From assembly GCA_016292335.1 (NCBI GenBank), contig JAECRX010000015.1, positions 1 through 20,676 of the forward strand: a stretch of 20,676 nt of DNA. Direction: 5' to 3'. This stretch comes from Candidatus Sifarchaeum subterraneum. GTDB lineage: Archaea > Asgardarchaeota > Sifarchaeia > Sifarchaeales > Sifarchaeaceae. Shown here piece after piece: positions 1 to 6,574 of the stretch. The notes beneath the pieces are model-generated. The model had not been told where the DNA came from. It saw nothing but the letters and a program-made list of their open reading frames with translations, and ran no database searches. Both the position numbers and the translations under genes were made by a program. The first letter of the stretch is position 1, and every line of letters begins with the position of its first letter.

Positions 1-177
1 ATCAGGGATGGGCGTCGCAAGTAGCCAATTTACTCTTTCTTTATAAATCTGTCCTGCAGACCGTTCTGAAGCCATAATGGCCTCTATATCAAACCAGTTA
101 TGCCCATCTAACATTTGGATAAATCTTTGACCAACCATACCGGTGCATCCAAGAATTGCAGTGCGATATTTTTTCAA
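1..177 (-). CDS. asd: aspartate-semialdehyde dehydrogenase, N-terminal part (cut by window edge)
   Basis: Reduces aspartyl-4-phosphate to aspartate semialdehyde with NADPH, the branch point for Lys, Thr and Met synthesis. Only the first 59 residues are present. Visible is the nucleotide-binding glycine motif AILGCTGMVGQRF near the start, followed by a WFDIEAIMASERSAG stretch typical of the archaeal/fungal-type Asd. I chose the TTG at 177 because the family usually begins directly at the KKYR-AILG strand, because GGTGGA lies just upstream, and because a TATA box at 231-237 predicts a transcript start near 208. An in-frame ATG at 219 would add 14 residues but would lie upstream of that transcript start. 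The rest of the gene runs off the left edge. Confidence 0.88.
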   Translation of the reverse strand, partial: MKKYRTAILGCTGMVGQRFIQMLDGHNWFDIEAIMASERSAGQIYKERVNWLLATPIPD

Positions 178-230
178 TTTAATTCCACCAGTTTTTACGG
201 TAAAAGTAGCCGATTTCATCCCTTTTTTTG

Positions 231-237
231 TTTTATA
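231..237 (-). promoter_or_regulatory. TATA box for asd
   Basis: TATAAAA on the minus strand, about 26 bases before a predicted transcript start near 208. It supports the TTG start of asd at 177 over the ATG at 219. Confidence 0.45.
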
Positions 238-461
238 CCCTCGTAAATCTTTGAATGTTTTTTCTTGTAATAGGATATTTAAATTTAGTTGTTTTTTTCA
301 AGAAGTCCTTTTTATAATTGTAAAATAAAGGAGGTTCCAGATCTAGAGCCCGGAAAATATCATGAATTATCATTATTCCAATTGCATAAAACCTTTATTT
401 CTGTTAATATATCTACTAAAAAGTCTACCACGAATTTTTTTATAATTGCGCTGACACCATG

Positions 462-476
462 TCCTATCAGATAGGA
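462..476. repeat. 15-base perfect palindrome, possible operator
   Basis: TCCTATC-A-GATAGGA, two 7-base arms around one central base. It lies in a longer possible hairpin, since GTCCTA at 461-466 can also pair with TAGGAC near 500. It could be a regulator binding site or part of an RNA structure. No function can be assigned. Confidence 0.35.
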
Positions 477-641
477 ATAGAAAAAGGTCTATACGCTCTG
501 GTAGGACTTGTATTCAACATTTAATTAGTCGTTATTTTTTAATGTGTTTTCAAACTCACCGTTAGGCATGTTTACGCGCCATTTATTATTTTAAATACAC
601 CAGAAATCGTCCAGCCGCTATATTCAATTGTATTTAAGTTC

Positions 642-655
642 TAAAAATAAGGGGG
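642..655 (-). terminator. C-run/U-tract, terminator-like, no minus gene directly upstream
   Basis: On the minus strand this reads CCCCCTTATTTTTAG, nearly the same as the tract after the Alba gene (3018-3033). The nearest minus-strand coding remnant is the recombinase fragment at 1517-1810, so the tract may end an untranslated or antisense RNA, or be chance. Confidence 0.3.
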
Positions 656-718
656 AGTTCAGTCCTTCGGCAGAATTCATTAAATCAAATTTAGACCAAA
701 CATTAAGTATGGATAACC

Positions 719-728
719 TTATATATGA
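719..728 (+). promoter_or_regulatory. TATA box for the membrane protein gene at 812
   Basis: TTATATATGA in the intergenic region. The predicted transcript start near 750 leaves a leader of about 60 bases ending in a strong AGGAGGT at 798-804. Confidence 0.4.
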
Positions 729-811
729 CAATGGTATAAAGGCCTAGTTCATAGGTAAATTAAGTATAGTGAACTACAGAATTATCCAGATTATAATAGG
801 AGGTTAAACTA

Positions 812-1330
812 ATGAACAAAAATATTATTAATAAACTATTTTGGCTTTTTTGGTTTACTACAACGATATTTGCTGGTATATTGGCTGGATTTATGATTTC
901 ACACATTCTTATATTAGGTCGTTTCTTCAATTGGTATATTGAATCAGGTAATGTGGATTTATTACATGCAACTTATGCAGTTTATCGTGAAACCAATGCC
1001 TTAGAACGTCTTTTGTATAATTCTTTCCTTTTACTTCAACTTGGTTCAGGTATTATTTGGACGGTATTAGCGTTTTATTTGAAGAGAGAGAGAATTGTAG
1101 CACTAATAGCAGGGTTAGCAACTGTTTGGGTATCCATACTCTTTATTGGCACTGGAATTGGAGACGCAGAAGATGCGGTCTTATCAGGAACTGCAGATGC
1201 AAGTCTGACTCAATTATACGTGACACTTAATATACCAATTCATACGACTTTTGCAATAATTTATACTGTAAGCTTTGTGTTACTGCTATATGTTGCTTTA
1301 AAAAGGATTGACTTAGCGAAATACCCGTGA
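812..1330 (+). CDS. small four-helix membrane protein, possibly DUF1772-like
   Basis: 172 residues with four hydrophobic segments at roughly residues 8-32, 70-92, 96-118 and 140-165, so an integral membrane protein. The first helix carries a His and an Arg (SHILILGRFFNW), and the order of features resembles the DUF1772/anthrone-oxygenase-like family, but the match is by eye and weak. The start is firm: AGGAGGT at 798-804 lies seven bases before the ATG. The stop overlaps the GTG of the next frame (GTGA), which suggests translational coupling. Function unknown. Confidence 0.72.
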   Translation: MNKNIINKLFWLFWFTTTIFAGILAGFMISHILILGRFFNWYIESGNVDLLHATYAVYRETNALERLLYNSFLLLQLGSGIIWTVLAFYLKRERIVALIAGLATVWVSILFIGTGIGDAEDAVLSGTADASLTQLYVTLNIPIHTTFAIIYTVSFVLLLYVALKRIDLAKYP

Positions 1331-1566
1331 GAAAACATACCATAGAAGATCACTTACTAAAAGCCGCAAAAAACATGGGCGTTATGAGCGAAAACATTGA
1401 GGAGACTGAAAGTTCCAAAGATATCTGGAAAATCCTTGACCACAGTCACCAAAACGAAGTTTTCAAGAAGTTGAGCCAAAGTGAAAAGATGACAAAAGAT
1501 ATATTTCCACAGCAAGTTAACTTCGAGTTTTTCCTTCGTCTCTCAAATGCTTGTAATACTTGTTGA
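1327..1566 (+). CDS. small hypothetical protein, coupled to the upstream gene
   Basis: 79 residues, charged and soluble, with no recognised domain. The GTG start overlaps the upstream stop (GTGA), typical of coupled archaeal genes. The last 16 codons or so overlap the antisense recombinase remnant beginning at 1517, and the composition changes there (FEFFLRLSNACNTC), so the original C-terminus may have been replaced by the insertion. It may be a truncated gene or a chance frame. Confidence 0.35.
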   Translation: MRKHTIEDHLLKAAKNMGVMSENIEETESSKDIWKILDHSHQNEVFKKLSQSEKMTKDIFPQQVNFEFFLRLSNACNTC

Positions 1567-1810
1567 GAAGCGTTCTGAGTTTGACGGTACTCTCTTCAAT
1601 CAATTGCTTCGGAGTAAGACCAGAATATTCTAAGAAATAGCCTAACAAGTAGCGATATTTCTTGGCTGTGGAGTCTTTGACGTTTAGAAGCCAGTCTTCA
1701 ACCAGTTCGTTCTCTGTTAGGTTCAAGTGAATCAACGTATATAGTAGTATGGGCGAATTGGTATATAAAGTTTGGTAGATATTTATTGGAGAAACCTTAA
1801 TTTTGTGCAA
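1517..1810 (-). pseudogene. truncated tyrosine recombinase (integrase), N-terminal core-binding domain only
   Basis: 97 residues. Residues about 35-97 look like the SAM-like core-binding domain of archaeal phage-type integrases: a helix ending DWLLNVKDSTAKKYR, then LLGYFLEYSG, then LLNKYYKHLRDEGK. The catalytic domain with its Arg...His-x-x-Arg...Tyr residues is absent because the frame stops after KTRS. The only start is a TTG without a Shine-Dalgarno site. This looks like the relic of an integrated element. Family call by pattern; moderate certainty. Confidence 0.5.
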
Positions 1811-2152
1811 TTAGAACAAATGATCCAATTGGGCACAATTCAAAATCAAAGAGAATTATGCGGGAAGTTTCTCTGAAATTTTCCTTTTCACTGGAGACTT
1901 TTTTATTTTTTGAATTTTTCGTTTTTCGGAAACCTTATTTAATCGACGGATAGAGTCCTATCGTTGATCTCCTTAATTTAGGCAGTTTCATATTTTTACG
2001 TTTTTGCCTAATTTTATCTAGACCTGTCCGAAATATATCACGAATTGCACAAAATGAAATCAGGGCTCAATCCTATTTTGAACATGATTGTTTTGTCTGC
2101 TGAATTTTGGTTATACAAAATTGGGATAAAAAGGATGGAGCGCCATAGAATT
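1811..2152. other. intergenic, no supported gene
   Basis: AT-rich, with stops in all frames. The short inverted repeat GATAGAGTCCTATC near 1949-1962 shares its half-site (CCTATC/GATAG) with the palindrome at 462-476. Nothing else stands out. Confidence 0.5.
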
Positions 2153-2166
2153 AAAAAAAAAGGGGA
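2153..2166 (-). terminator. histone gene terminator (C4-U9)
   Basis: Minus-strand CCCC followed by nine T, about 25 bases after the histone stop codon. This is a typical archaeal U-tract terminator without a strong hairpin. Confidence 0.6.
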
Positions 2167-2187
2167 TAAGTGGGAGAAGTGTGTATG

Positions 2188-2394
2188 TTACTTGTGTTGA
2201 ATTGCTAGGTTGATGTCTCCAATCATTATTTTTTTCCTGCCTGCGTGTTTGCAGAAGGACGAAGCACTTTTGGTAAGCGCATCGATTTCAGACTCTAGGT
2301 ACTCAACAACTTTGAGAACGGCTTCTTTAGAAACCAGTTTAGCACCAGCTTCTCCCATAAGTTGTCTAACCGGGGCAATTGCTAATCGGGCCAT
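2188..2394 (-). CDS. archaeal histone
   Basis: 68-residue single histone fold, the usual length for a tail-less archaeal histone that dimerises and wraps DNA into hypernucleosomes. Visible are the helix-1 start ARLAIAPVRQLMGEAGA, the long central helix EAVLKVVEYLESEIDALTKSA, and the RKKIMIGDINLAI loop/helix-3 that carries the conserved R-K-x-I-x-x-x-D-I pattern. A Cys (SSFCKHAG) sits in the long helix. The ATG at 2394 starts right at MARLAIAP as expected. It is a monocistronic minus-strand gene with its own U9 terminator. The Alba gene lies upstream on the same strand, separated by a long AT-rich gap. Confidence 0.95.
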   Translation of the reverse strand: MARLAIAPVRQLMGEAGAKLVSKEAVLKVVEYLESEIDALTKSASSFCKHAGRKKIMIGDINLAIQHK

Positions 2395-2509
2395 TTTTCT
2401 CGACCAAACCTCTTTGTTTATTAATAGAATATTCCATGACTTTTTCTTAATAGACTCTTATAGTTAAAAATTTGAGTCTATAAGTCAAGGATAATTCCTT
2501 AGATTAAAA

Positions 2510-2538
2510 AAAAGCCCTTTTTTATTTAAAAGGCTTTT
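2510..2538. terminator. strong hairpin in the histone-Alba gap
   Basis: AAAAGCC and GGCTTTT arms enclose a further TTTT/AAAA pairing, giving an 11-pair stem with one bulged C. It lies between the histone promoter region and the Alba gene end and could terminate a transcript from either side. It is about 500 bases past the Alba U-tract, so it may serve an unannotated RNA in between. Confidence 0.4.
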
Positions 2539-2540
2539 GG

Positions 2541-3017
2541 TTGTTTCATGAATTAATTTATGATTGTGCCGACATGATTAGTATTTCATCGATTATTTTT
2601 TGTCCAATGAAAGGTTATACATCATATTTTAAAATCATTCATTTTTAAAAGATTATTTACTAAAATTATTTTTCAAACGATTAATAAATTCTGAATGATT
2701 TTGTATTCGGAATATTACAGAAGATTTCTAAAACTTATTTATATTTAAAGAATTTCAAGGAGATAATCGGATAATAATGAAATTAATTGTTATCCAAATA
2801 TGTTTGTTAATTCTGCGTATTTGATCGCCTAAAGATCTTAAAGTAAATGCAGATAAAAATATTGATCGTTAATTTAACTCTCATGCTTTATTGTAAAGGG
2901 TTCTATAGAAACAGTCATAAGTTTTCAAACACTATTTGATTATAATAGTTGTAATCAAGATCGATAAGGAAAAACATGCCGAGACTTTTTTGAGTAATTT
3001 CCTGATTTTTCTAATAT
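2541..3017. other. intergenic, no supported gene
   Basis: Very AT-rich. A 15-codon frame starting at the ATG near 2777 is preceded by AAGGAG near 2757, about 15 bases away, which is too far for a convincing ribosome site. I see no tRNA-like T-arm or other RNA signature. Confidence 0.5.
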
Positions 3018-3033
3018 AAAAATAAGGGGGGGG
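3018..3033 (-). terminator. Alba gene terminator (C8 then TTATTTTTATA)
   Basis: About 50 bases after the Alba stop, the minus strand has eight C in a row followed by TTATTTTTATA. It matches the C-run/U-tract style seen at other gene ends in this window. Confidence 0.5.
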
Positions 3034-3079
3034 ATATTTTTTGGTTAAGTGTTTAGATTAGCCTTTTTGTGCTTACTCG

Positions 3080-3370
3080 CTATTCTGTTTCTTCCCCACC
3101 ACTAAGAGTGATTTCAATCGCTGAAACATTGGATACTCCACCTTCTTCCCTGTTTATCTGTTCTGTATTTATTTTAATGTCTGAAACACCTATTTGGCCT
3201 AAAAGAAATCGATTTCTCAGAATTTCGGCTACATCTACTGCTCGCGAAATAGCACGTCCCCTTGCCTTCACGATTATCTCATCTGCTCCTCGGTTAATTA
3301 GAGTCATACATGCGAGCACATAATTCATGACGGGTTTGTTACCTACGTAAACAACGTTTTCATCAACCAT
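3080..3370 (-). CDS. albA: Alba family DNA/RNA-binding chromatin protein
   Basis: 96 residues, the usual Alba length. It dimerises and coats DNA or RNA. Visible are the N-terminal VVYVGNKPVMNYVLACM segment, in which the GNKP lysine is the DNA-contacting, acetylatable lysine of the family, then the DEIIVKARGRAISRAVDVAEI helix-strand block and RNRFL. The C-terminus is an acidic tail, SGGEETE. A GGTGAT ribosome site sits just before the ATG at 3370. It is divergent from the small-gene cluster at 3497. Occurrence with a histone in one genome is common in archaea. Confidence 0.93.
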   Translation of the reverse strand: MVDENVVYVGNKPVMNYVLACMTLINRGADEIIVKARGRAISRAVDVAEILRNRFLLGQIGVSDIKINTEQINREEGGVSNVSAIEITLSGGEETE

Positions 3371-3496
3371 TTCATCACCAACGAATCAATTGTTTTTTTG
3401 TTCGGTTTTTTCCCCTGATATTCCCCTCGTCGAAAAAAACAGAAAAGGGATAGTCACAAAAGGATGTGATATGTATTTTTATTTTTCGGTTAAAAA

Positions 3497-3676
3497 ATGA
3501 AAATAACTAATGAGTCTTCTACAGATACTGAAAACCTATTAACTGCGATTTTATTAGCAATTAGGTCTCAAAATCAAATTTTATCGGAAATAATGAGCAA
3601 ATTAGACTCTATAAATTCCTACATATTGGAGTCAGTGGGCTTTCGACCCGAACCACCCAGCAGAGGTAAGGATTAG
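3497..3676 (+). CDS. small hypothetical protein (59 aa)
   Basis: The frame runs from the ATG at 3497 to the TAG at 3674. The central part, LLTAILLAIRSQNQILSEIM, is a leucine/isoleucine-rich amphipathic helix likely to coil with a partner, and the C-terminus is Pro-rich (FRPEPPSRGKD). There is no Shine-Dalgarno site; a TATA-like ATGTATTTTT at 3471-3480 suggests a short or absent leader. It is first of a plus-strand cluster ending in a helix-turn-helix gene. Small coiled proteins beside HTH proteins are common in plasmid or viral cassettes, but no homologue is recognised. Confidence 0.45.
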   Translation: MKITNESSTDTENLLTAILLAIRSQNQILSEIMSKLDSINSYILESVGFRPEPPSRGKD

Positions 3677-3683
3677 AGAGATA

Positions 3684-3728
3684 ATGGGAAGATTCCCAAG
3701 AAAACAAGAACCAGAGGATGAGTTTTAA
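3684..3728 (+). CDS. possible 14-residue ORF between the two small genes
   Basis: ATG at 3684, stop TAA at 3726-3728 directly abutting the ATG of the HTH gene at 3729. It encodes MGRFPRKQEPEDEF. The same frame is open upstream for about 20 more codons without a start codon. It could be a leader peptide coupling translation to the HTH gene, or simply its untranslated leader. Confidence 0.18.
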   Translation: MGRFPRKQEPEDEF

Positions 3729-3998
3729 ATGACTCGAAAAGTTATAACGGATAAAATCAAGAAAGAGGTAATCACTCTTAAGGAGCAAGAACCTTGGCTA
3801 AGCATACGAGAGATGGCTGAGAAAGTCGAGATAAGTCACGGTAGTGTTCATAACATCTCAAGTGAGCGTAAGAAGAAGGAAGAGCCAGAATCCAAAGATA
3901 AAAAGAAAATAAATACAGACACACACACACATTTAGCGACATTTTACGACAATTTATATAAAATTAGGAAAAGAGAATATCCGCTAAATTTTTCATGA
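3729..3998 (+). CDS. small helix-turn-helix protein
   Basis: 89 residues. Residues about 22-44 form a clear helix-turn-helix, WLSIREMAEKVEISHGSVHN, of the kind found at the N-terminus of IS630-like transposases and homeodomain-like regulators. The rest is Lys/Glu-rich and then TDTHTHLATFYDNL. No catalytic domain follows, so it is either a small DNA-binding regulator or a transposase N-terminal relic. GAGG at 3714-3717 can serve as the ribosome site. A run of CA dinucleotides near 3918-3930 codes THTH and stays in frame. It converges with the acyl-CoA synthetase gene. Confidence 0.5.
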   Translation: MTRKVITDKIKKEVITLKEQEPWLSIREMAEKVEISHGSVHNISSERKKKEEPESKDKKKINTDTHTHLATFYDNLYKIRKREYPLNFS

Positions 3999-4054
3999 GA
4001 AAAACAGAACTTTTTATCCAAAAGTTATTGAAATAATAAAAGGACCAAGTGAAG

Positions 4055-4061
4055 AAAAAAA
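4055..4061 (-). terminator. U-tract after the acyl-CoA synthetase gene
   Basis: Seven T on the minus strand about 50 bases after the stop at 4112. No hairpin is evident. Confidence 0.35.
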
Positions 4062-4111
4062 TTTCTTTTCAGCTTTTTAAATTCCAAAAGGAGCAATATG
4101 GGAAACATAAA

Positions 4112-5548
4112 TCATGTGTACATTTTCCTCGTATAATATTCCATATATACTTTTAAACTCTTTAGCGATGAGGTAATTGAACTAAAACAAGGGATTTTAT
4201 TTTGTTCTAATTTTTTTCTGAATTTTTCGGTTAAGTCAAAATCTCCTAAAATCCAAACGGCGATTGGTTTAGAGGGATATTTTTTTGCTGAATTGATAAT
4301 CATATCTAGATCTAAATGCTTTGTTATCTCGGTGGTAAGTAAGGTGATAAAACAACAGTCAACGTTTTCATCGCTCAATAAAGATTCCAAGGCAATTGAA
4401 TAGCATTTATCAAGACCATATAGCGTTGCAGAAGGCCAAATATCCAAGGGGTTCCCAATCTTCATAGCAACACGCGGTGTAAAGATTTCATTAAGCTTTT
4501 CTTTTGTTTTTTCAGAAAACTCGACCACATTAAAACCGAGGGAAGCAGATACATCTGCAGATATAACTGCACCTCCACCAGTAATTGTAAGAAGGGCAAT
4601 TCCTTTATCTTTATTAAAGTTCATAAGATTTGACCTATCAGCATAAAATGAGAAAATTTTTGCATAATCCATCAATTCATCATAATCGTATGCTTGAATC
4701 ATTCTTGCTTGTTTTACTGTTGCATCAAAGATATCGTTATTTACTGCAAGGCTTGCTGTATGACTTAGAGATGCCTTCTCACCAGCTTTGGTTCTACCTG
4801 CTTTCAAAACAATGATTGGTTTTTTCTTCTCAAAAGCTTTTTTCGCCAATGAAAGGAAGGATCGTCCCTCAGAAATTCCTTCCAAATACAAGGCTATTAC
4901 ATCTGAGTTATCGTCGTCTAGAAAATATTCAATGATCTCTATTTCATTAACATCACATTTATTACCAAGACCACAGATTTTACTTACTCCAAAATATTCT
5001 TTAGATAAGATCAAGGAAAGTATTGGACCGGAAAAAAGACCGGTTTGTGCAACGAACGAAACATTTCCTTTGGTTATATTTTTTATAGTTGAAAAAGCTG
5101 TGACTAGATTATTGTAAGCATTGGCAACACCAAGAGTATTCGGCCCTAATATTCTTATTCCGGCTTCTTTTCCTATTTTTACTATTTCTTCTTGTAATTC
5201 TTTTTCTCCAATTTCTGCAAAGCCACCAGACTCGATTAAAACACTTTTCACACCTTTTGCTGCAGCATCCTTCATTACATCTGGAATATAAATAGCTGGA
5301 ATAATTACTACAACTAAATCAACTGGGTCGGGAACTGAGGAAATATTCGGAAAAGCTTTCAATCCTTCTATTTCTGTTTCATTTGGATTTATCGGAAACA
5401 CTTTTCCAGGAAATCCTCCTTCTGTAAGATTTCTAAGTAAAATATTCCCAAGTTTCTCTGGATTTCGGGATGCCCCAACTATTGCAACTGTTTTTGGCTC
5501 AAAAAAAAAATTTATTCCCTCGGAAATGTCTTTATCTTTGGAATTCAT
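4112..5548 (-). CDS. acetate/acyl-CoA synthetase (ADP-forming), alpha subunit
   Basis: 478 residues, the size of a separate alpha subunit. It converts acyl-CoA + ADP + Pi to acid + ATP + CoA, conserving energy in peptide or sugar fermentation. Domains in order: a Rossmann CoA-binding domain (VAIVGAS at about 20-27, then VFPINPNE), a succinyl-CoA-synthetase-like flavodoxin domain (ILGPNTLGVAN, SFVAQTGLFSG), and a ligase-CoA domain with LKAGRTKAGEKASLSHTASL containing the phospho-accepting His263. The ATP-grasp beta domain is absent, so a partner subunit must be encoded elsewhere. I prefer the ATG at 5548 because AGGTGAT lies five bases before it; the GTG at 5557 falls inside that ribosome site. 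The family's usual GPNC and SQSG motifs read GPNT and AQTG here, so substrate range may differ. Confidence 0.85.
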   Translation of the reverse strand: MNSKDKDISEGINFFFEPKTVAIVGASRNPEKLGNILLRNLTEGGFPGKVFPINPNETEIEGLKAFPNISSVPDPVDLVVVIIPAIYIPDVMKDAAAKGVKSVLIESGGFAEIGEKELQEEIVKIGKEAGIRILGPNTLGVANAYNNLVTAFSTIKNITKGNVSFVAQTGLFSGPILSLILSKEYFGVSKICGLGNKCDVNEIEIIEYFLDDDNSDVIALYLEGISEGRSFLSLAKKAFEKKKPIIVLKAGRTKAGEKASLSHTASLAVNNDIFDATVKQARMIQAYDYDELMDYAKIFSFYADRSNLMNFNKDKGIALLTITGGGAVISADVSASLGFNVVEFSEKTKEKLNEIFTPRVAMKIGNPLDIWPSATLYGLDKCYSIALESLLSDENVDCCFITLLTTEITKHLDLDMIINSAKKYPSKPIAVWILGDFDLTEKFRKKLEQNKIPCFSSITSSLKSLKVYMEYYTRKMYT

Positions 5549-5719
5549 GAATATCACCTGTGATGGCCATGTGGGGATTATGGGTTGAAAATTATACTGG
5601 CTGGTAAAAGCATTATATTCTAATAGAACAAGAATTGTGGTTGGCAGATTGGAAAATCGAGGCTACAGAGTTATTCTTTCTTTATTTTATCCTCTAAAAA
5701 CCTCCACACATCAGGGGGG

Positions 5720-5730
5720 ATATAATATAT
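5720..5730 (+). promoter_or_regulatory. TATA box for the small ORF at 5751
   Basis: ATATAATATAT, preceded by a G-rich GGGGGG. Its centre lies 26 bases before the ATG at 5751, so the transcript would start almost at the start codon (leaderless). Confidence 0.35.
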
Positions 5731-5750
5731 TTGGAGAAAGCGTTGTGCTA

Positions 5751-5870
5751 ATGAGCAAATCATTAACACAAGTTTTTTTCACTTTGAGAGTGTTAAAGTT
5801 AAGAATATTTGCTTTACACTCTATAGAAGATATGCTTAATTTTTATGAAGAAAGGCGTTCAGGGGATTAA
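5751..5870 (+). CDS. small hypothetical protein (39 aa), possibly leaderless
   Basis: Basic and hydrophobic in its first half (SLTQVFFTLRVLKLRIFAL), acidic then basic at the end (MLNFYEERRSGD). There is no recognised domain. Support comes from a good TATA box placed exactly for a leaderless transcript, plus GGAGAA at 5733-5738. The frame is open further upstream to 5637, but that part lacks start signals. The TTAACAC/GTGTTAA inverted repeat inside it could instead mean a regulatory or RNA element. It converges with the ubiquitin-like gene. Confidence 0.3.
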   Translation: MSKSLTQVFFTLRVLKLRIFALHSIEDMLNFYEERRSGD

Positions 5871-5924
5871 GCCAATTATTTAAACTCAATTAAGATTTAA
5901 AAATTAGTTTTGTGAGTAAATGAG

Positions 5925-6158
5925 TTAACCACCTTCAGTTCTGGTGATCAAATAGAGCTTATCGTAATCTCCAACACCACAGTCGATGAGACTATCATTA
6001 TCTTGTAATTGTTGCCCCCTAAAAACCAGTAAGATAGTACTTGCAGGAATTCTTCTCTCTCGTGCAACCATTCTTTTTAGTTCACCAATAGTTGTATTTT
6101 CAGCAACATCTATGTCCGTAACTCCGCCACCGATTGCTGAAACAATCCTAACAATCAT
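5925..6158 (-). CDS. ubiquitin-like protein with free C-terminal Gly-Gly
   Basis: 77 residues against 76 for mature eukaryotic ubiquitin, and the two align almost end to end: TTIGELKRMV matches the helix start, LLVFRGQQLQDNDSL matches the Leu43-Ile44 patch and Lys48 loop, and LYLITRTEGG matches the tail. It is expected to be a covalent protein modifier activated at the C-terminal glycine. The glycines are the last two codons, so no protease processing is needed. The Arg72 equivalent (important for E1 choice) is kept, Ile44 is Val, and the Lys48 and Lys63 positions are not Lys. Only two lysines exist (Lys27-like and near 66). GGAGG lies nine bases before the ATG at 6158; a TTG at 6182 is possible but lacks a ribosome site. 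No E1, E2, E3 or JAB gene lies nearby. Confidence 0.88.
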   Translation of the reverse strand: MIVRIVSAIGGGVTDIDVAENTTIGELKRMVARERRIPASTILLVFRGQQLQDNDSLIDCGVGDYDKLYLITRTEGG

Positions 6159-6203
6159 GTCTTTTGGCCTCCATTCTCTCAAGAATATATTTGATCAAAC
6201 CAA

Positions 6204-6216
6204 GATAAATATAAAG
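6204..6216 (-). promoter_or_regulatory. TATA box for the ubiquitin-like gene
   Basis: CTTTATATTTATC on the minus strand, predicting a transcript start near 6184 and a leader of about 26 bases that carries the GGAGG site. Confidence 0.45.
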
Positions 6217-6400
6217 ATACTATTAATTTCATTCGATTTCTTTGTTTTTAATATTTTCCACATTTAATGAGAGGATTTGGAAAAAAATTAGAAGGAATTA
6301 AAGAGAAATATTGAAGAATTCCAATGAGTTTTCAGTTGTTTTCTTACAAATCTCTCGAAATGGAATTTTATTCAATTCAGCGATCTTTTACGTTTTCCTT
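6217..6400. other. intergenic between the ubiquitin-like gene and DHPS 3' region
   Basis: The gap from 6183 to 6574 holds the ubiquitin-like promoter at its left end and a C-run/U-tract at 6402-6422. The remainder shows no coding frame or RNA structure I can support. Confidence 0.5.
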
Positions 6401-6401
6401 T

Positions 6402-6422
6402 AAAAAAAGATAAAGAGGGGGG
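6402..6422 (-). terminator. C6 then U-rich tract, likely DHPS terminator
   Basis: The minus strand reads CCCCCCTCTTTATCTTTTTTT, about 150 bases after the DHPS stop. Same C-run/U-tract style as elsewhere in the window. The distance implies a long 3' untranslated region. Confidence 0.4.
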
Positions 6423-6574
6423 CATCGTTTTTTATATCAGATTATCTAATAGCATATTCAAGGCTATCACTTGCAAAATGATTATCCGGAAAGTACTGTA
6501 TTTCATTAATACCTTGTTAATGGGTACGAAGGGGATGAATTCCAAATATCGCAAAAACAAAAGAAACTATAAAA

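Larger units (their letters stand above)
238..797. other. intergenic, no supported gene
   Basis: AT-rich stretch between two divergent genes. Short frames here lack a Shine-Dalgarno site placed before a start codon. A good AGGAGGT-like sequence near 330-336 is followed only by stops. Contents I can point to are a perfect palindrome at 462-476, a C-run/U-tract on the minus strand at 642-655, and a TATA box near 719-728. Confidence 0.6.

Noticed and set aside
289..474. Plus-strand frames near the AGGAGGT-like site at about 330
   Set aside because: No start codon follows the site at a usable distance and the translation has no domain character.
3915..3932. CA dinucleotide run as a possible slippage repeat
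   Set aside because: Short and in frame within the HTH gene; no sign of length-driven frameshift.
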